A stretch of 64,000 nucleotides of DNA from Erodium maritimum (GCA_963921825.1 OY997591.1:23245515-23309514), one strand, 5' to 3'. Positions 35,332 through 46,134 are shown, counted from the stretch's first letter. The notes: generated by a model not told the origin, from the letters alone. Numbers and translations are program-made.

Positions 35332-37230
35332 ATGGTCTCTCTCTCTCCCTCTCTCTGTTTTGACTTTTTCAATGTTTGTTTCATTCATATATTGATCTCT
35401 CTTTTATGGGTTTTGTTTTTCTAGGACACAAAAGATGTGGAGAATGTCAAATATGAAGAGGTTAGCAATATTTTTGGAAGTTGATTGATCATCAATGGGT
35501 TTTGGTTCCTTTTTCCAATATGGGTTTGTGTTTTTTTATTTAATTATTTACAGGGTTACATATTGAGTTCAAAAGGAGTGAAGCTGTTCACTTGTAAATG
35601 GGTTCCAATTCATCAAGAGCCCAAGGCCCTGGTGTTCATCTGCCATGGCTATGGCATGGAGTGTAGCATCACCATGAGCAGTAATTTTTCTGAACCAAAC
35701 AAGAATCTTTGACTTTGAAATTGAATTGAATAAAGTTTTTAAAAAAGGGTGTGTGTGTGTGTGTGTGGGTTGGTTGATTAGGTACTGCAATTAGGCTGGC
35801 AAGGGCTGGCTTTGGATGCTATGGGATGGACTATGAAGGCCATGGAAAGTCAGATGGGCTCAGTGGATATGTTGAGAGCTTAGATGATGTTATTAAGGAT
35901 TGTTCCAACCATTACTCAACCATTTGCGGTTAGTTTCACTTTGTTTTTGGATTCATGATTCGAGCTCACATGTTTAAGTCAAGAAATAGCTTCTAAAATA
36001 GGCTTTCTAAACTTGAAATCACATGTTTAGATTAAGACATAGCTTCTATAAGAGTTGGATTACTTTTGACTTCAATGGTAGTTTCTTTGTAGAGATTCAA
36101 TAGTCTTTTTAATGATGATATTGAGTTCACATGTTCAAGTCAAACAAGTAGATTCTAATACAAGCAGATGGCTTTTGACTTGTAATTTAATTTTGAGGTC
36201 ATGAGTTTGACATAATTGATGTTAATGGAAAATGCAGAGAAGGAAGAGAATAAAGGGAAGTTGAGGTACTTGTTGGGAGAGTCCATGGGAGGGGCAGTGG
36301 CTCTTCTGTTGCACAGGACTAAGCCAGATTATTGGGATGGTGCCATTTTGGCTGCTCCCATGTGTAAGGTTTGTATTTGTTTGTTTCCTAGTCTTTTCAG
36401 CCACCAAGTATTTGGCCATCCTTAGATAAGGCACATGTGATGGAGCTTTTCACTCCCAAATCATATCAGGAATTGGTCATGTCATGTGTTTAAAATATAA
36501 TGGAATCCGTTTTGAGACTTATTCAAATACGCTAATGAGAGATAACGTGTGTTGGACGTCCAAAAGAAAACTTGAATTGATGAATTAAGTAATTACAAAT
36601 ACATTTTGAACTAATAAAGTATGTTTTTTTCTTCTTCTTCAGATTGCTGATGATGTGAAACCAAGTCCTTTGGTGGTTTCAGTGCTGGAAAAACTCTGCA
36701 GGTTTATCCCAACTTGGAAAATAATACCATCTCAGGACATCATAGACCTTGCCTTCAAAGACCCCAACATCAGACAAACTGTAAGTGAAGCAAACTTTAT
36801 GTATGTGACATTAATGTCTTATTTTCATCCAGACAACCTTATAAATATCACATTGATGATTGAACAGGTAAGAAACAACAAATATTGTTACAAAGGGCGG
36901 CCTAGGCTGAGGACTGGGTATGAACTGAACAAGGCATGTGCGGATCTTGAGCAGAGGCTTACAGAGGTGACATTGCCGTTCTTAGTCCTCCACGGGGAAG
37001 ATGATAGGGTTACGGACAAGGGTGTGAGCAAACAACTGTATGAGACTGCTAAGAGCGCGGACAAGGCCTTGAAGATGTACCCTGGTATGTGGCACGGCCT
37101 ACTCTATGGTGAGACTGAAGAAAACATTGAAATTGTGTTTGCAGACATTATCAGTTGGTTGGAGAAGAAGACTTGCCTTGGAAATTCGAGGCTAGAGCTG
37201 GAGCTCAAACAAGAACACGATTCCAAATAA
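35332..37230 (+). CDS. Monoacylglycerol lipase-like alpha/beta hydrolase (7 exons)
   Basis: Predicted to hydrolyse monoacylglycerol or lysophospholipid-type esters; the plant family (At2g39400-like MAGLs, relatives of caffeoylshikimate esterase) is serine-hydrolase based. Exons by splice signals and phase: 35332-35334, 35425-35460, 35554-35680, 35782-35928, 36238-36368, 36643-36780 and 36868-37230, giving 314 residues, the usual family length. Motifs: HGYGM oxyanion region (44-48), nucleophile elbow GESMGG with Ser120, Asp240 in HGEDDRVTD, and His270 in GMWHGLLYGE, close to human MAGL numbering. KPSPLVVS to RPRL spans the lid. No signal peptide or membrane segment is seen, so it is probably cytosolic or membrane-associated. 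The first exon holding only ATG is the weak point; a start reading MVSLSPSLCFDFFN with a donor near 35377 is the alternative. It appears intact and is the only confident host gene here. Confidence 0.93.
35749..35768 (+). repeat. (GT)n microsatellite in intron 3
   Basis: About nine to ten GT units in the third intron of the lipase-like gene, followed by GGTTGGTTGATTAG, the splice acceptor. Confidence 0.9.
36781..36867 (+). other. 87-bp stop-free in-frame intron
   Basis: Sixth intron of the lipase-like gene. The donor is ACT|GTAAGT and the acceptor is GAACAG|GT. Its length is 29 codons and it reads through without a stop (begins VSEANFMYVTLMSYFHPDNL). Family comparison supports splicing, because NIRQT joins directly to VRNNKYCYKGRPRL, the conserved motif. 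Retention would add 29 residues to the lid region without breaking the frame. Confidence 0.85.
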
Positions 37231-37388
37231 GTAAACATGTAGGTATCAGTGTGAAGATCATATGTTCATTTATTGGATCAGCTGCCATAGAGTATAGTGT
37301 CAGTGTGTTGTGTGTGTATGTGAGTAAGGCGAGTTGATTCTCATACTTGCAATAATGTCAAAAACAACAAAACAAATATGTTGTATAC
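37231..37388. other. 3' flank of the lipase-like gene
   Basis: AT-rich sequence after the TAA stop. CAATAATG near 37350 is a weak candidate polyadenylation signal. Confidence 0.4.
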
Positions 37389-37604
37389 CTATTCCAGCAG
37401 GCAAATCTTGACAAAGGGTTGTTCCACTTGTGTCTTGTGCAAAAGTTGTAAGAATCTGAGGCCTGTCTTCCTTAAACTCTCAACCTCATCAATCCTAACA
37501 ACCTTGTTGAGCTCCCTGGGGTTTGGAAGCCAAGAGACAGGTTCTCCATTAATGTAGTTGATAGTGACAGTGACTCCACACATGAGCTTCATCTCCAATT
37601 GCAT
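37389..37604 (-). pseudogene. Unidentified exon-like ORF
   Basis: 71-codon minus-strand frame, MQLEMKLMCGVTVTINYING followed by EPVSWLPNPRELNKVV and RKTGLRFLQLLHKTQ. The composition is that of a globular protein, unlike nearby noise, but I recognise no family. A second exon-like block with a consensus-like GTATGT donor lies upstream on the same strand (38505-38760), and the foldback element sits between them as it would in an intron. The whole may be a decayed or partial host gene. Confidence 0.25.
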
Positions 37605-37690
37605 GAAAACTTAGAACATTGAAGCTGTGACTGCAATTCAGTAACAGTTCCTCTATCCATGTCATGCTAAACAACTTTTTCCAAAGAGAT

Positions 37691-38479
37691 AACGTCGATT
37701 CCTAACCTATTGTAACTTCAGTTATCACTTTCTAGCTTTTGTGACCTTCAGTTATCGCTTCCTAGCTTAAAAATATTTTTTTTTACAATTTTTAACCCAA
37801 AGTTGATATGTTTTTTACAATTCTTAACCGAAAAAACAGCAACTATTTTTTGTAAAAACATCCATCATTGGGTTAGGAATTGTAAAAAAGAATTTTTTTT
37901 GAGCTAAGAAGTGATAATTGTAGGTCAAATCAATGTTGTAAAAATCCATGCCTGGAGGCGCCTAGGCTCCGCCTAGGCGCTGAAATGGGCTTTGCCGACC
38001 CGATTTATTTTCCTAGGGCGCTCCAGGCCGTTTGGGAGAAATATGACCGATTAATCCCTGATTCGGCCGATTAATCACCGCCTGACCGATTAATTGAGCG
38101 GGTCGGTCAGGCGTCGGGTCAAATTTGTAGTTAAAAAAATAGTTTCTAACCTTCTACAAGCCAAGTGAAACCATAGTATTATGCTAGTTGATAGTCATAC
38201 TTATTGATATTCTTTTAAGAATTGTATGATACGTTAAGTTTAGTAGAATATTTATGTTTTTTTAATATATATAATGTTCGATATTATTAACATTTTTATA
38301 TAGTATAATATAAATTTTGATGATATATAATAAAGATAATAAAATAATGATCCGATTAATTCCCGTCTAGCGCCTACGACCCTTTTCCGCTCGACTAGCG
38401 CCTAACGTTTTTTACAACCTTGAGTCACATAAGCCAGGAAGTGATAACTAAAGGTTAAAGTGGGTTAGAAAACAACGTT
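37691..38479. mobile_element. Foldback element with duplicated arms, carrying a nested MITE
   Basis: The left arm has CTAACC, TTCAGTTATCACTTTCTAGC and then a second copy TTCAGTTATCGCTTCCTAGC with TTTACAATTTTTAACCCAA. The right arm shows the inverted counterparts: TTGGGTTAGGAATTGTAAAA, GAGCTAAGAAGTGATAATTG, and GCCAGGAAGTGATAACTAAA ending GGGTTAGAAAACAACGTT. So each arm holds two related subrepeats. There is no coding sequence. It is a non-autonomous DNA transposon-like foldback of unknown superfamily, interrupted at 37931-38422 by a second element. Confidence 0.7.
37931..38422. mobile_element. hAT-like MITE nested in the foldback
   Basis: 492 bp. Left end CAATGTTGTAAAAA, right end TTTTTTACAACCTTG, giving terminal inverted repeats CAAxGTTGTAAAAA. 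Flanks GGTCAAAT (37923-37930) and AGTCACAT (38423-38430) match at 6 of 8, consistent with an old 8-bp hAT-type duplication. Subterminal GCGCCTAGGC and GCGCCTA motifs and ATTAATCGG-type repeats lie inside. No transposase coding. Confidence 0.7.
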
Positions 38480-38504
38480 TTTTTAAGCAAATATCACCAC
38501 ACTC

Positions 38505-38760
38505 AGTTTGCAATAGAAACAAGAACATACCTTTCTGCTTATGCATGGCAGCGGATATTATAACAATCCCTCGTTCAGCAGGCAAATCATCTCTTACAAG
38601 AGATCTGGGTGACCTTGTTTCTTGTACATCTCAAAATTCTCTGCACCGCCCGGACTGTTAAAAGCATATCAGCCTGCCTCTAAGTAATCCAACCCTGTGG
38701 CAGCAAAATATTGGGTAATCAAACCCATAATCCACTGCACAAATTCAATATACTCATTAA
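38505..38760 (-). pseudogene. Unidentified exon-like block
   Basis: On the minus strand one frame reads RSPRSLVRDDLPAERGIVII followed by SAAMHKQK and a GTATGT donor-like site, and another reads EYIEFVQWIMGLITQYFAAT. No single frame is open throughout. The LPAERGI block loosely resembles LPAGIGI near 37385-37400, so the two may be repeats of one exon type. Identity unknown. Confidence 0.2.
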
Positions 38761-38999
38761 CATCTTCTTTTATGAGTGTTAATTCTCTGCATAATCGTTA
38801 AGAACAAGATTATCTTCAACAATATTCTCTCTAAATCTTGTGGATTTTGCTTTGTCTTCTTTTTTAAATGAGGGTTAGTTCGTAAGATAATTAGACATAA
38901 AATAATTGTCGAAAATAATTGCAATAGATACAACATGGAATGTAGAACTTGGAAACCGAAATTTCAAATAATATGGTAATCCATTTTTATCACATGGAG
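38761..38999. other. AT-rich, nothing recognised
   Basis: No coding or repeat signal beyond AT richness. Confidence 0.4.
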
Positions 39000-39545
39000 T
39001 GTTGATAAATCTTCATTAATAAATGTTTTATATCGAGGTATCAAACTAGTGCTAAATGTTGATAAAAACATGTACTGGGGTGATAAAAAACAAGTGATGA
39101 AGTGATAAAAATCATGTTCAATTTTGATAATCAGGGAGCTAAACTAAATTTTAGTGTTGATAAAAAACATGTGATTGGGTGATAAACATAGTGTTTAGTG
39201 TTGATAAAACTAGCGTTCAATGTTCATAAAAAAACACGTGATGAGATGATAAAAAGCATGTTCAGTTTTGGAAAATGAGATGATAAACATAGTGTCCAGT
39301 GTAAAGTGTTGATAAAAATTACCCAGATATAATTTTTTTAGAATCATTCCCGAAATAAAATAGTGATAAGCATATTGTTTAGTATTAATAAAACTAGTGT
39401 TAATTGTTCATAAAAAATACGTGATGAGGTGATAAAAATCATGTTCAGTTTTGGAAAATGAGGTGATAAACCTAGAGTCCAATGTTGATAAAATTAGTCT
39501 AAAGTGTTGATAAAAATTACCCAGATATAATTTATTTTAAATTAG
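39000..39545. repeat. Degenerate GTTGATAAAA minisatellite with a larger duplication
   Basis: Short units of 30-40 bp built on GTGTTGATAAAA, GTGATAAAAACATG and CATGTTCAGTTTTGGAAAAT. A longer unit of about 180 bp is repeated (about 39230-39350 and 39410-39535), each copy ending AAATTACCCAGATATAATTT. No coding. Confidence 0.7.
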
Positions 39546-39749
39546 CCCCGAAATAGTTTTATTTCGTGCTTCAAAATATATTCATGAGTTCAAATGAAGT
39601 GGGAAAATTTAAATTACTGAATTAGTAAAAAAAGTAATATAATAGTTTTACTAAAAAGCTCATACCACTTACCAAAAAGTGTTGTTTTGTGTAGTCAACA
39701 AGTCAACAACTCAATTACATCTCATCCATCCATTTATGAAATGGATGAC

Positions 39750-40500
39750 TTGAATGGGTTCTCATGGTTACTATGTTAAGAGAGGGTTTATATTTTATTT
39801 CTCCTCACTATGTCCAATCTGCTATAATGACTTGGAAGATGCATCTCATACAATATTACACCGCTCTAGAGCCTGGACAGTTTGGGGCTTTATTTTGAAT
39901 TGGGGGGGGGGGGGGGGGGGGGGGGTGTTATCTTGGGTGATTCTAAAGAATTCGAAACTTCTATTGTCTTCCTGGGCATCTCTGGTGAATCCAAAATTTA
40001 AATCATGGCGGGGGAATATAGTTCAGATTGCTTGCTGGCAGATTTAGCTAGCAAAGAATGAAGCTGTTTTTGAAAATTCACGACTTGCTCCTCAAGTCAT
40101 CTTCCAAAAAATTCAAAGTCAATCCTACAATAGGGAATAAGCCAAATTCAAAGTAGGTGGTTATTAATTCTCATATAATTCATGGTTTTCCTCTCCTTCT
40201 TCATGCTGCTTCAGAAGAGCTTAATGCTGTTATAGAGCTGTTCTAGTTGTGATTTTGCAGTTTGTGTTTGTTAAGGGGTTTCTCTGCTCAGGCTTCAAAT
40301 TTTGGCCTTAGTTTTGTTTAGTTAGCTTCCTCTCATCCTTGTTCTTTGGTTTATATTGGTTTAGCTCTTTAAGGTTTGGGGTTTGGGTGGTTTGGGGTGG
40401 TTGTACTTTTTTTGGGATGAAAGTTAGTGAGCTTAGGTGTATCTGTTCTGGTTTTATCCCTCTTTTGAAGGAGGGTTGGTTTTATCCAACCATGCTCATC
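39750..40500 (+). mobile_element. LINE ORF2 C-terminal (zf-RVT) fragment with 3' UTR
   Basis: At 39754-40047 the translation has KRGFIFYFSSLCPICYNDLE, then DASHTILH and AWTVWGFILNW, the CxxC...H zinc-binding module (zf-RVT) that follows reverse transcriptase in plant LINE ORF2. It continues after a stop as WLAKNEAVFE-like sequence (near 40045-40075), the usual C-terminal WxxRNxxxF motif. A T- and G-rich 3' UTR runs to about 40500 without a clear A tail. It is 5' truncated. The frame contains a G24 tract. Confidence 0.65.
39902..39925 (+). repeat. 24-base G homopolymer
   Basis: An uninterrupted run of 24 G within the LINE fragment, longer than the other G tracts in the window (9550-9563 and 12046-12063). 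Confidence 0.85.
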
Positions 40501-41054
40501 CCTAATCATAGTTGTCCCGCCAAATATATTAAATATATATTTCCCAACAAACACAAAGTGTGTTTTATCACTAAAGGTTCTGGTGAGAATCAATTCTTTG
40601 ATTAGACAGTGGAGGACAAGATAAGTTTTGTTTTTACAATCTGATTTTCTTTGTCATATGAATCCAAGGCTTTGAAGTAATTCCAAGAACAAAGGGAAAA
40701 CTCCTCAAGTACAGACGCGTGCATCCAACAAGGGATCATAGAAGCTACAACAACCTATAGATACCAAGAAATCGCAACCGAACTTCGAAGACAAATAGAG
40801 AAGCATCAAGATAACAGAAACAATACACAATTACCACCAAAACTCAAAGGTAAATACCCAACTTTACAACAATGATACAAATAAGAAAGCTTTGAATACC
40901 CAAATGAAGGTGACCCAACTTCACACTACTGAACCAGTTACTTATGTCCCGAGTCATACCATTGAACCAATTACTTGTGTCTCAAGTAATAGTAGAAACC
41001 CACATAGAAATCAGGTTTCCACATAGATCTTCCTCCTAACACAAATAGAGGGTG
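40501..41054 (-). other. Probable LINE 3' UTR debris
   Basis: AC-rich sequence with AAACTCCTCAAGTACAGACG resembling GACCCCTCGAGTACAAACC in the LINE tail at 41095-41150, so probably another minus-strand LINE 3' UTR piece. No tail or domain is defined. Confidence 0.3.
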
Positions 41055-42090
41055 TTTTTTTTTTATCAGCAAGTTTTTTTTTATAAAAGACCATGTTTTC
41101 AAAGTGAAAACACGATCAAGGGGAGACCCCTCGAGTACAAACCAAAGCGTGTTCCATAGGCACCTCACAACCAGAACAACAAACCCTTTGAAAGGGAATA
41201 ACAGAGGTCTAACAAACCTAAATATTGCTAACTTGAAGCACAACTATCAGAACCAGAACAAACTAAACCAAACGTAGCCCAAACCGGGAACTACAAACTA
41301 CCGAACAACCAAGGACAAACCTCCAACCACAACAACAAGGCCAACAAGGGCCAATAAACTAAAACGAGGCTACAGGCCCAAAAATACAACAAAAGCCCAA
41401 GCAACTGACCCGAAGCCCAAACCTAGAAACCTACCAACCCTAACAACGAAAACCCAGCACCAAAACAAGATGTCGCCGCCACTAACAGCCCCCAAACAAC
41501 GCCGGACGAAGCTCAACCCCAAAGGCCACCAAATCTCGAACTCAACCAGTAGATCTTGAGAGCAACTGCCAAACCAGGCAAACAACCATCTCGGGGGCCA
41601 ACACCCAGCAAATCCGAGAGGTCCCGACCTCCACCAGGTCGGGAAGAGTAGATCTGATAGAGGAGAGAAGATAAGAGAAAACCTTGAGGAACAGAAACGC
41701 ACCTAGACGAACCGCTTTCCCGTGATGACGAGCAAGATCGCCACCGCGCCGGTGGCCAACACCAAAAGGTCGACGCCCACCGCAAGGAAGGAGCAGGAAG
41801 AAGCGTCTCGTCAAAGTCAGAGTCGAGGAAGGCTGAGACCGGAACCCACAAACGCAAAAACGAAGAAGTGGGAGCCCGGACAAGGGAGAGCAACCTAAAG
41901 GGTGAAGGAGAAAACGAAGCCAAGGAAGGGTAGGGGAAGTCGGCGACCGAAATCAAATCAGATCTGCAGCCATCCACTCCAAACACGAAGAAGAAGAGTT
42001 TCCCACTAACAGATCTAACGATTAGAGGTCGGCACTGACGGAGACTCACTCGAAAACTTGAGATTAAGACTGAAAGGAGAAAGGTTTTAT

Positions 42091-43593
42091 TGTTAGTCTT
42101 AGTGCCCGTAGTTCAATCCTAAGTGTCCAAATGTATATATCATCGTTAATAATAAAATTAAAACAGCTTTATATTACTTATGTGTTGGAGTAATATATCG
42201 ATGTGTGTTCTGATCTATGCCCACAATGTGAATAGAACCATAGATCGAGATAGATCACACTCGATGGGTCCCTAGTCAACAAAGTTTCACTAGTATGAAA
42301 GATGGCTCTTTATGGCTTACATTATGTTAGTCATTGGAATGAGATTCTGGAGTCTGATCATAGATATCATGTGGGACATGATATTGGACGACCCGACCTG
42401 AATATGTGACATAGATCAAGTCATGAACATATTCATTGTCGTAGCTTGTCATGCATCCTTAGACCAAGGAGTCTTTGTGATCGCTATGCAGTAAACAACT
42501 GAGTTTGACCTGAGCCTAACGTTGTCCGTAACAGGGCTTCCATAACGGCCATGATTGGCTTAGGGATGGACTGCATGAGTGACACAAAAGACGGGTAAGG
42601 GATTTGTCCCTCATATTACGGTATAAGAAAGATATCGGTTCTCGACCGCTTGATCGAGAGTGACTGAAAGAATAGCATGACCATGCACATGATACTGGTA
42701 TCATATATTCAGTCATCTCACATATCAAGGAATAATGATTGTGAATAATAAGGATGACGACTCTATGCCTTATCTCAATCACGATATCAGAGATAAAAGG
42801 ATAATGACAGGGACGACGGAAATGTTATAATCGACATGGTCGATTCGTTATGTAGTGTCATGCAATACTAAAGTCTCGTTAGTTGCCACTTAAATAAGAT
42901 CAAGTAAAATGAGATTTTACGCTGATCTATTGACATGCATAAACATAAGGGTCACACCAGAGGGTGAAACTCATTGACACATTCACATTTATGGAGAATG
43001 GCCAAAAGGGAGTTGTCTCGGGACATGACCAAAACTGGGTTTTGGGTCATGTGCCCTATGGAACTAATTAATCAAGTCTTGATTAATTAGTACTAAGTAA
43101 GCAAGACAAGGATTAAGGTGTTGGGGATTCACCACCTAACCCTATCTTGTCTAGCCATACTTTGTCCTATTTACACCTTAACTTGTCACTATACTTGTCA
43201 CATGCTTTTAGTTTGACAAGTTGATAGAGTTTGTTATGTTTAAGTTATTTTTTTTCAACATAACAAAAACAATACAAAAATAGGAAACACAACTTCTCCC
43301 TCCTCTCCCTTGCAATTTCAGCCAAGGCAAGCTCCCACCTCCATTTTTGTGTTCTTGAGTCCTCAAAGAGAAGAACTACGTTGTTTTGATTCCCATGTGG
43401 ATACGTAGGCGTCTTGGAGACTCAAGCCAATCATTCGTTACCTGGTGTTCTTGTTTTGGTAAAAAATAGTGCCAAAATTTTCTCTTGTGAATCCATTTTT
43501 TGTTAGTTGTTTTATGTTTTTAATCGTCTCTTGGTTTTCATTGATTTTCCACTGCGAGTTGGTTCATCTCCAACCCTACCTCGAGACCCAACA
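42091..43593 (+). mobile_element. Solo LTR, 1.5 kb family
   Basis: Begins TGTTAGTCTTAGTGCCCG and ends ACCTCGAGACCCAACA, flanked by a perfect 5-bp duplication TTTAT (42086-42090 and 43594-43598). It is 1,503 bp, with no coding capacity, primer site or internal terminal repeat. A second copy in the opposite orientation lies at 49843-51451. The superfamily is not determinable from the LTR alone; copia is plausible. Confidence 0.85.
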
Positions 43594-43679
43594 TTTATAC
43601 CTATTTAAAAGGGATTATTCCAAACTTTAGGAATAGTCGAGTATCTTGTTAAAATTCTCTTGGTTGGTTTCCAATATGT

Positions 43680-44098
43680 GATTAAATTTCAGATTGAGCC
43701 TTTCCAACTAAATTTTCCGTAAGGTGTATAAACCAGAGTTCCAAATTGCTTCCTGGAACTTTTGAGAGCCAAGAACCTCCAAGTGCGGACCAATGATGAA
43801 AAATCTCCGGGAATAGGCCCTTTAAAACCCCACCAATAGAAAATAAGAGACTAAATCTTCCATAAGAAATGAATAAATGATTAGCAATTTCAAATATTTG
43901 ATGACAGAAAAGGCAGGACATATATTTAAAGAGATCCTAATGCCTCTACACTCAAAGAACATGGCTACGAGGATAGCCTGTTGACAAGCCAGCCAAACAA
44001 AATCAAAGACCTTGGGAGGCACAAGTAGAAACCAGAGAAATTCGACCCAATTTTGATCTTGTATATCAGCCTCATCCAAATTGGAGTACATTTTATTT
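43680..44098 (-). pseudogene. LINE ORF2 zf-RVT fragment
   Basis: Minus-strand frames (43822-44115, then 43682-43921) read NWVEFLWFLLVPPKVFDFVW, then ECRGIRISLNICPAF and YLKLLIIYSFLMEDL. This is the VPPKV-F-W...RGI-IS-xCPxC-x-E-HLF pattern of the zinc-binding module downstream of plant LINE reverse transcriptase. Several cysteines and the histidine are changed and the frame shifts, so it is a relic. Confidence 0.6.
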
Positions 44099-44099
44099 C

Positions 44100-44943
44100 T
44101 TTTTTTTTGAATCAACTCAGGTTTTTATCTAGGGATCAAAAGATTATAACTCGATTACATAGAAACTCCCAACAATGGAGCTGCAAGGCATAACCTTGAA
44201 AACAAAGGCAGATAAAACACAAAAAACAAACCAAATAAAATAAAATACCGATCTCCTTCTCCTTGACTTCCGAAAGAGCACCTTGATCTTTTAGGGGCGC
44301 CCGGTTCCACAAATCCACAACAGAGGGTGCGAATTTTAAGCACGTTCTCGACTAAAAGAACGAGTTGTAGGCCCAGAGTAAACCACCGTTGAACCAGACG
44401 AAGAATGTTTCTTAGTAACCCGGCCCTTAAAATACGAGGGTTTCAAAAGGACGGCCTTCCAAGGACTGCCCTTACCCCTGACATGTCTGATCGAGTCTTT
44501 CGAAACATCAACTGAGTTTGAACCATGAACTACAATTTCAACTGAATTAGATTCAACCTGAATATCCAAGCCCACAATGACCTGTTCACCATTAATATGA
44601 TGTAAAGGCCCAACATCAAGAGGCTGCTCAACGATTTCCAGTGAGTCTACCAGGTCAGGAGGTGTAGCACTCGGCCCAAAATTTGACCTAGTTCATACCC
44701 AAACTCGGCCTCTTGATCATAAGCAGAACTTGGCATCATAATATCCGTTGATACGGGCTACACCAATACCTTTCCAGGTTCACTTCGACCTGAGGCCTCA
44801 ACCTTTCAAGAATGGGCTCCCAACAAAGGCCCTGACCGTAGCCAAATTCCCTCACATAGAGCGATCGTACCATCTGTTTGAGGATCAATCTGTTCGGATG
44901 TTGCATATTCAGGTACGCTTCCATAATCAATAGTTGGAGAATT
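44100..44943 (-). mobile_element. LINE-derived fragment with T-run end
   Basis: T9 at 44100-44108 plus GAATCAACTCAGGTTTTTAT suggests a minus-strand LINE 3' end. The frame 44336-44575 (GSPWKAVLLKPSYFKGRVTK, then GPTTRSFSRERA) resembles the basic end of the ORF at 4931-5638. The element is split by the insertion at 44944; its other side resumes at 52491. Confidence 0.4.
44931..44943 (+). repeat. Left target-site duplication of retroposon v
   Basis: TAGTTGGAGAATT, repeated exactly at 52491-52503. The match extends by two more A's into the tail on the right side. A 13-15 bp direct repeat next to an A-rich tail is diagnostic of LINE-type target-primed insertion. Confidence 0.88.
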
Positions 44944-46134
44944 TAAAAAAAGTGGAATTATCGCAAAATTAAATATAAGAAGAATGATTTTCTTTTAGCT
45001 CTGCTAGGGTTTCCAAAGTAGGGTTTTGCGAAGTCGACTGCTCCTTCTCCGTGCGATCATGAATTCGGATTCAGAGGACAGGCGGTCGGTGTCTCCGATC
45101 TCGACTGGCGCAACAAGCGAGATTGGAGGGAATGGTAGCAGACCGGGGAGCCCGTGGTGCGATTAAGACGCGGCGGGGCACGGTGGGGCGAGCCGGAGCA
45201 GCCGGACGGGAGGTCCGTGGCTGGATCGGGATGGCGAAGGTCAGGCGGGAATTGTGCAGGACTGGCCGGAGCAGTCGGAGAGAGAATCAACCACACCGGT
45301 TCTATCTTCTCCGACCGGTTGGTCTTCATGCAACTCGCAGGAACAGGGAGTAGTGTTCTCGGCATAGTAGGTGTTGGGTCCGGCGAGGGAGGAAGGCCGG
45401 CCAATCCGTCGGGTGCAGGCGGTGGGGCCACGTCCGCGAACACGGCAGCTGCGGCGGTCAACGGTGCGTGCGGCTGTGGAGGTGCTGCCGGAGGTGGAGG
45501 ACGAGTCGAGGGAGTCACTTCGTGAAGGGGCGGCTCTAATATCGATAGTCATCTCATCGGCAACAGAGGCGACGGAACCGGAGTCCCCGGAGGCGGTGGC
45601 GTGGAGTCTAAGAAAGGGTAAGGCGCCGACGACCGCGCCCTCTAGGGTTCCGGTTGATACTGATGTTCGGCCGGTGGGCCTGGGCCTGATGGCAAATGCC
45701 AGACGAGCGGGCCAATGGGATGGATTTGGGCCGGCCAGGCCCAAGGGCCAGGGAGTTGAACCCAAGACGGGTTGGCATCAACGAGGCCGTGGGCAGGGAC
45801 AACACCTGGGTTGGACTCGGGGAGGACAAGACGACGTGGCCCGTTAGGCGGCACGTTACGGGTCAGGATCGAAGCAAACTCACGGGGCTGAAGTTTCGGG
45901 TCAGGTCCGGGTGGATCCGGGTCGGGAGCAGTATCCGGCCCGGGTAAGCCAGCTGAATGGTGGCCCGGGTTTTAACCCGTTTGGTTCAAGGGGATGTCCT
46001 GAGCGTCAGACTGAGAGTCACGTCGGTGAACTTGGATCTCAAATGGGGGCGATGAAGATCAGGGAGGTGGTGGTGCCGACGCAAAAATTACAGGTGAGAG
46101 TAATCTGTATCGGTTTGCACTAGCAGCCAAATTT

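Larger units (their letters stand above)
41055..44099 (-). mobile_element. Minus-strand LINE remnant, interrupted by a solo LTR
   Basis: The T run 41055-41064 followed by ATCAGCAAGTTTTTTTTTAT marks a LINE 3' end. Bases 41100-42060 are GC-richer and hold overlapping minus-strand frames (up to 178 codons) without recognised domains, probably untranslated LINE sequence. Beyond the solo LTR, 43680-44098 codes for the zf-RVT region. The two parts are in the order and orientation of one LINE, but could also be two separate insertions. Confidence 0.5.

Noticed and set aside
36222-36434. 70-codon minus-strand frame across a lipase exon
   Set aside because: Shadow of exon 5 of the lipase-like gene.
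36655-37230. 191-codon frame starting at an internal Met as the full lipase product
   Set aside because: It starts within exon 6 and reads through intron 6; splice signals and family motifs place the true start far upstream.
41513-42049. 178-codon minus-strand frame
   Set aside because: Two other long frames overlap it on the same strand, the composition is low in complexity and serine/arginine-rich, and it lies in LINE-tail sequence; no domain.
45057-45518. 153-codon minus-strand frame and 45241-45765 minus frame
   Set aside because: Antisense shadows of the GC-rich ORF1 N-terminal region of retroposon v.
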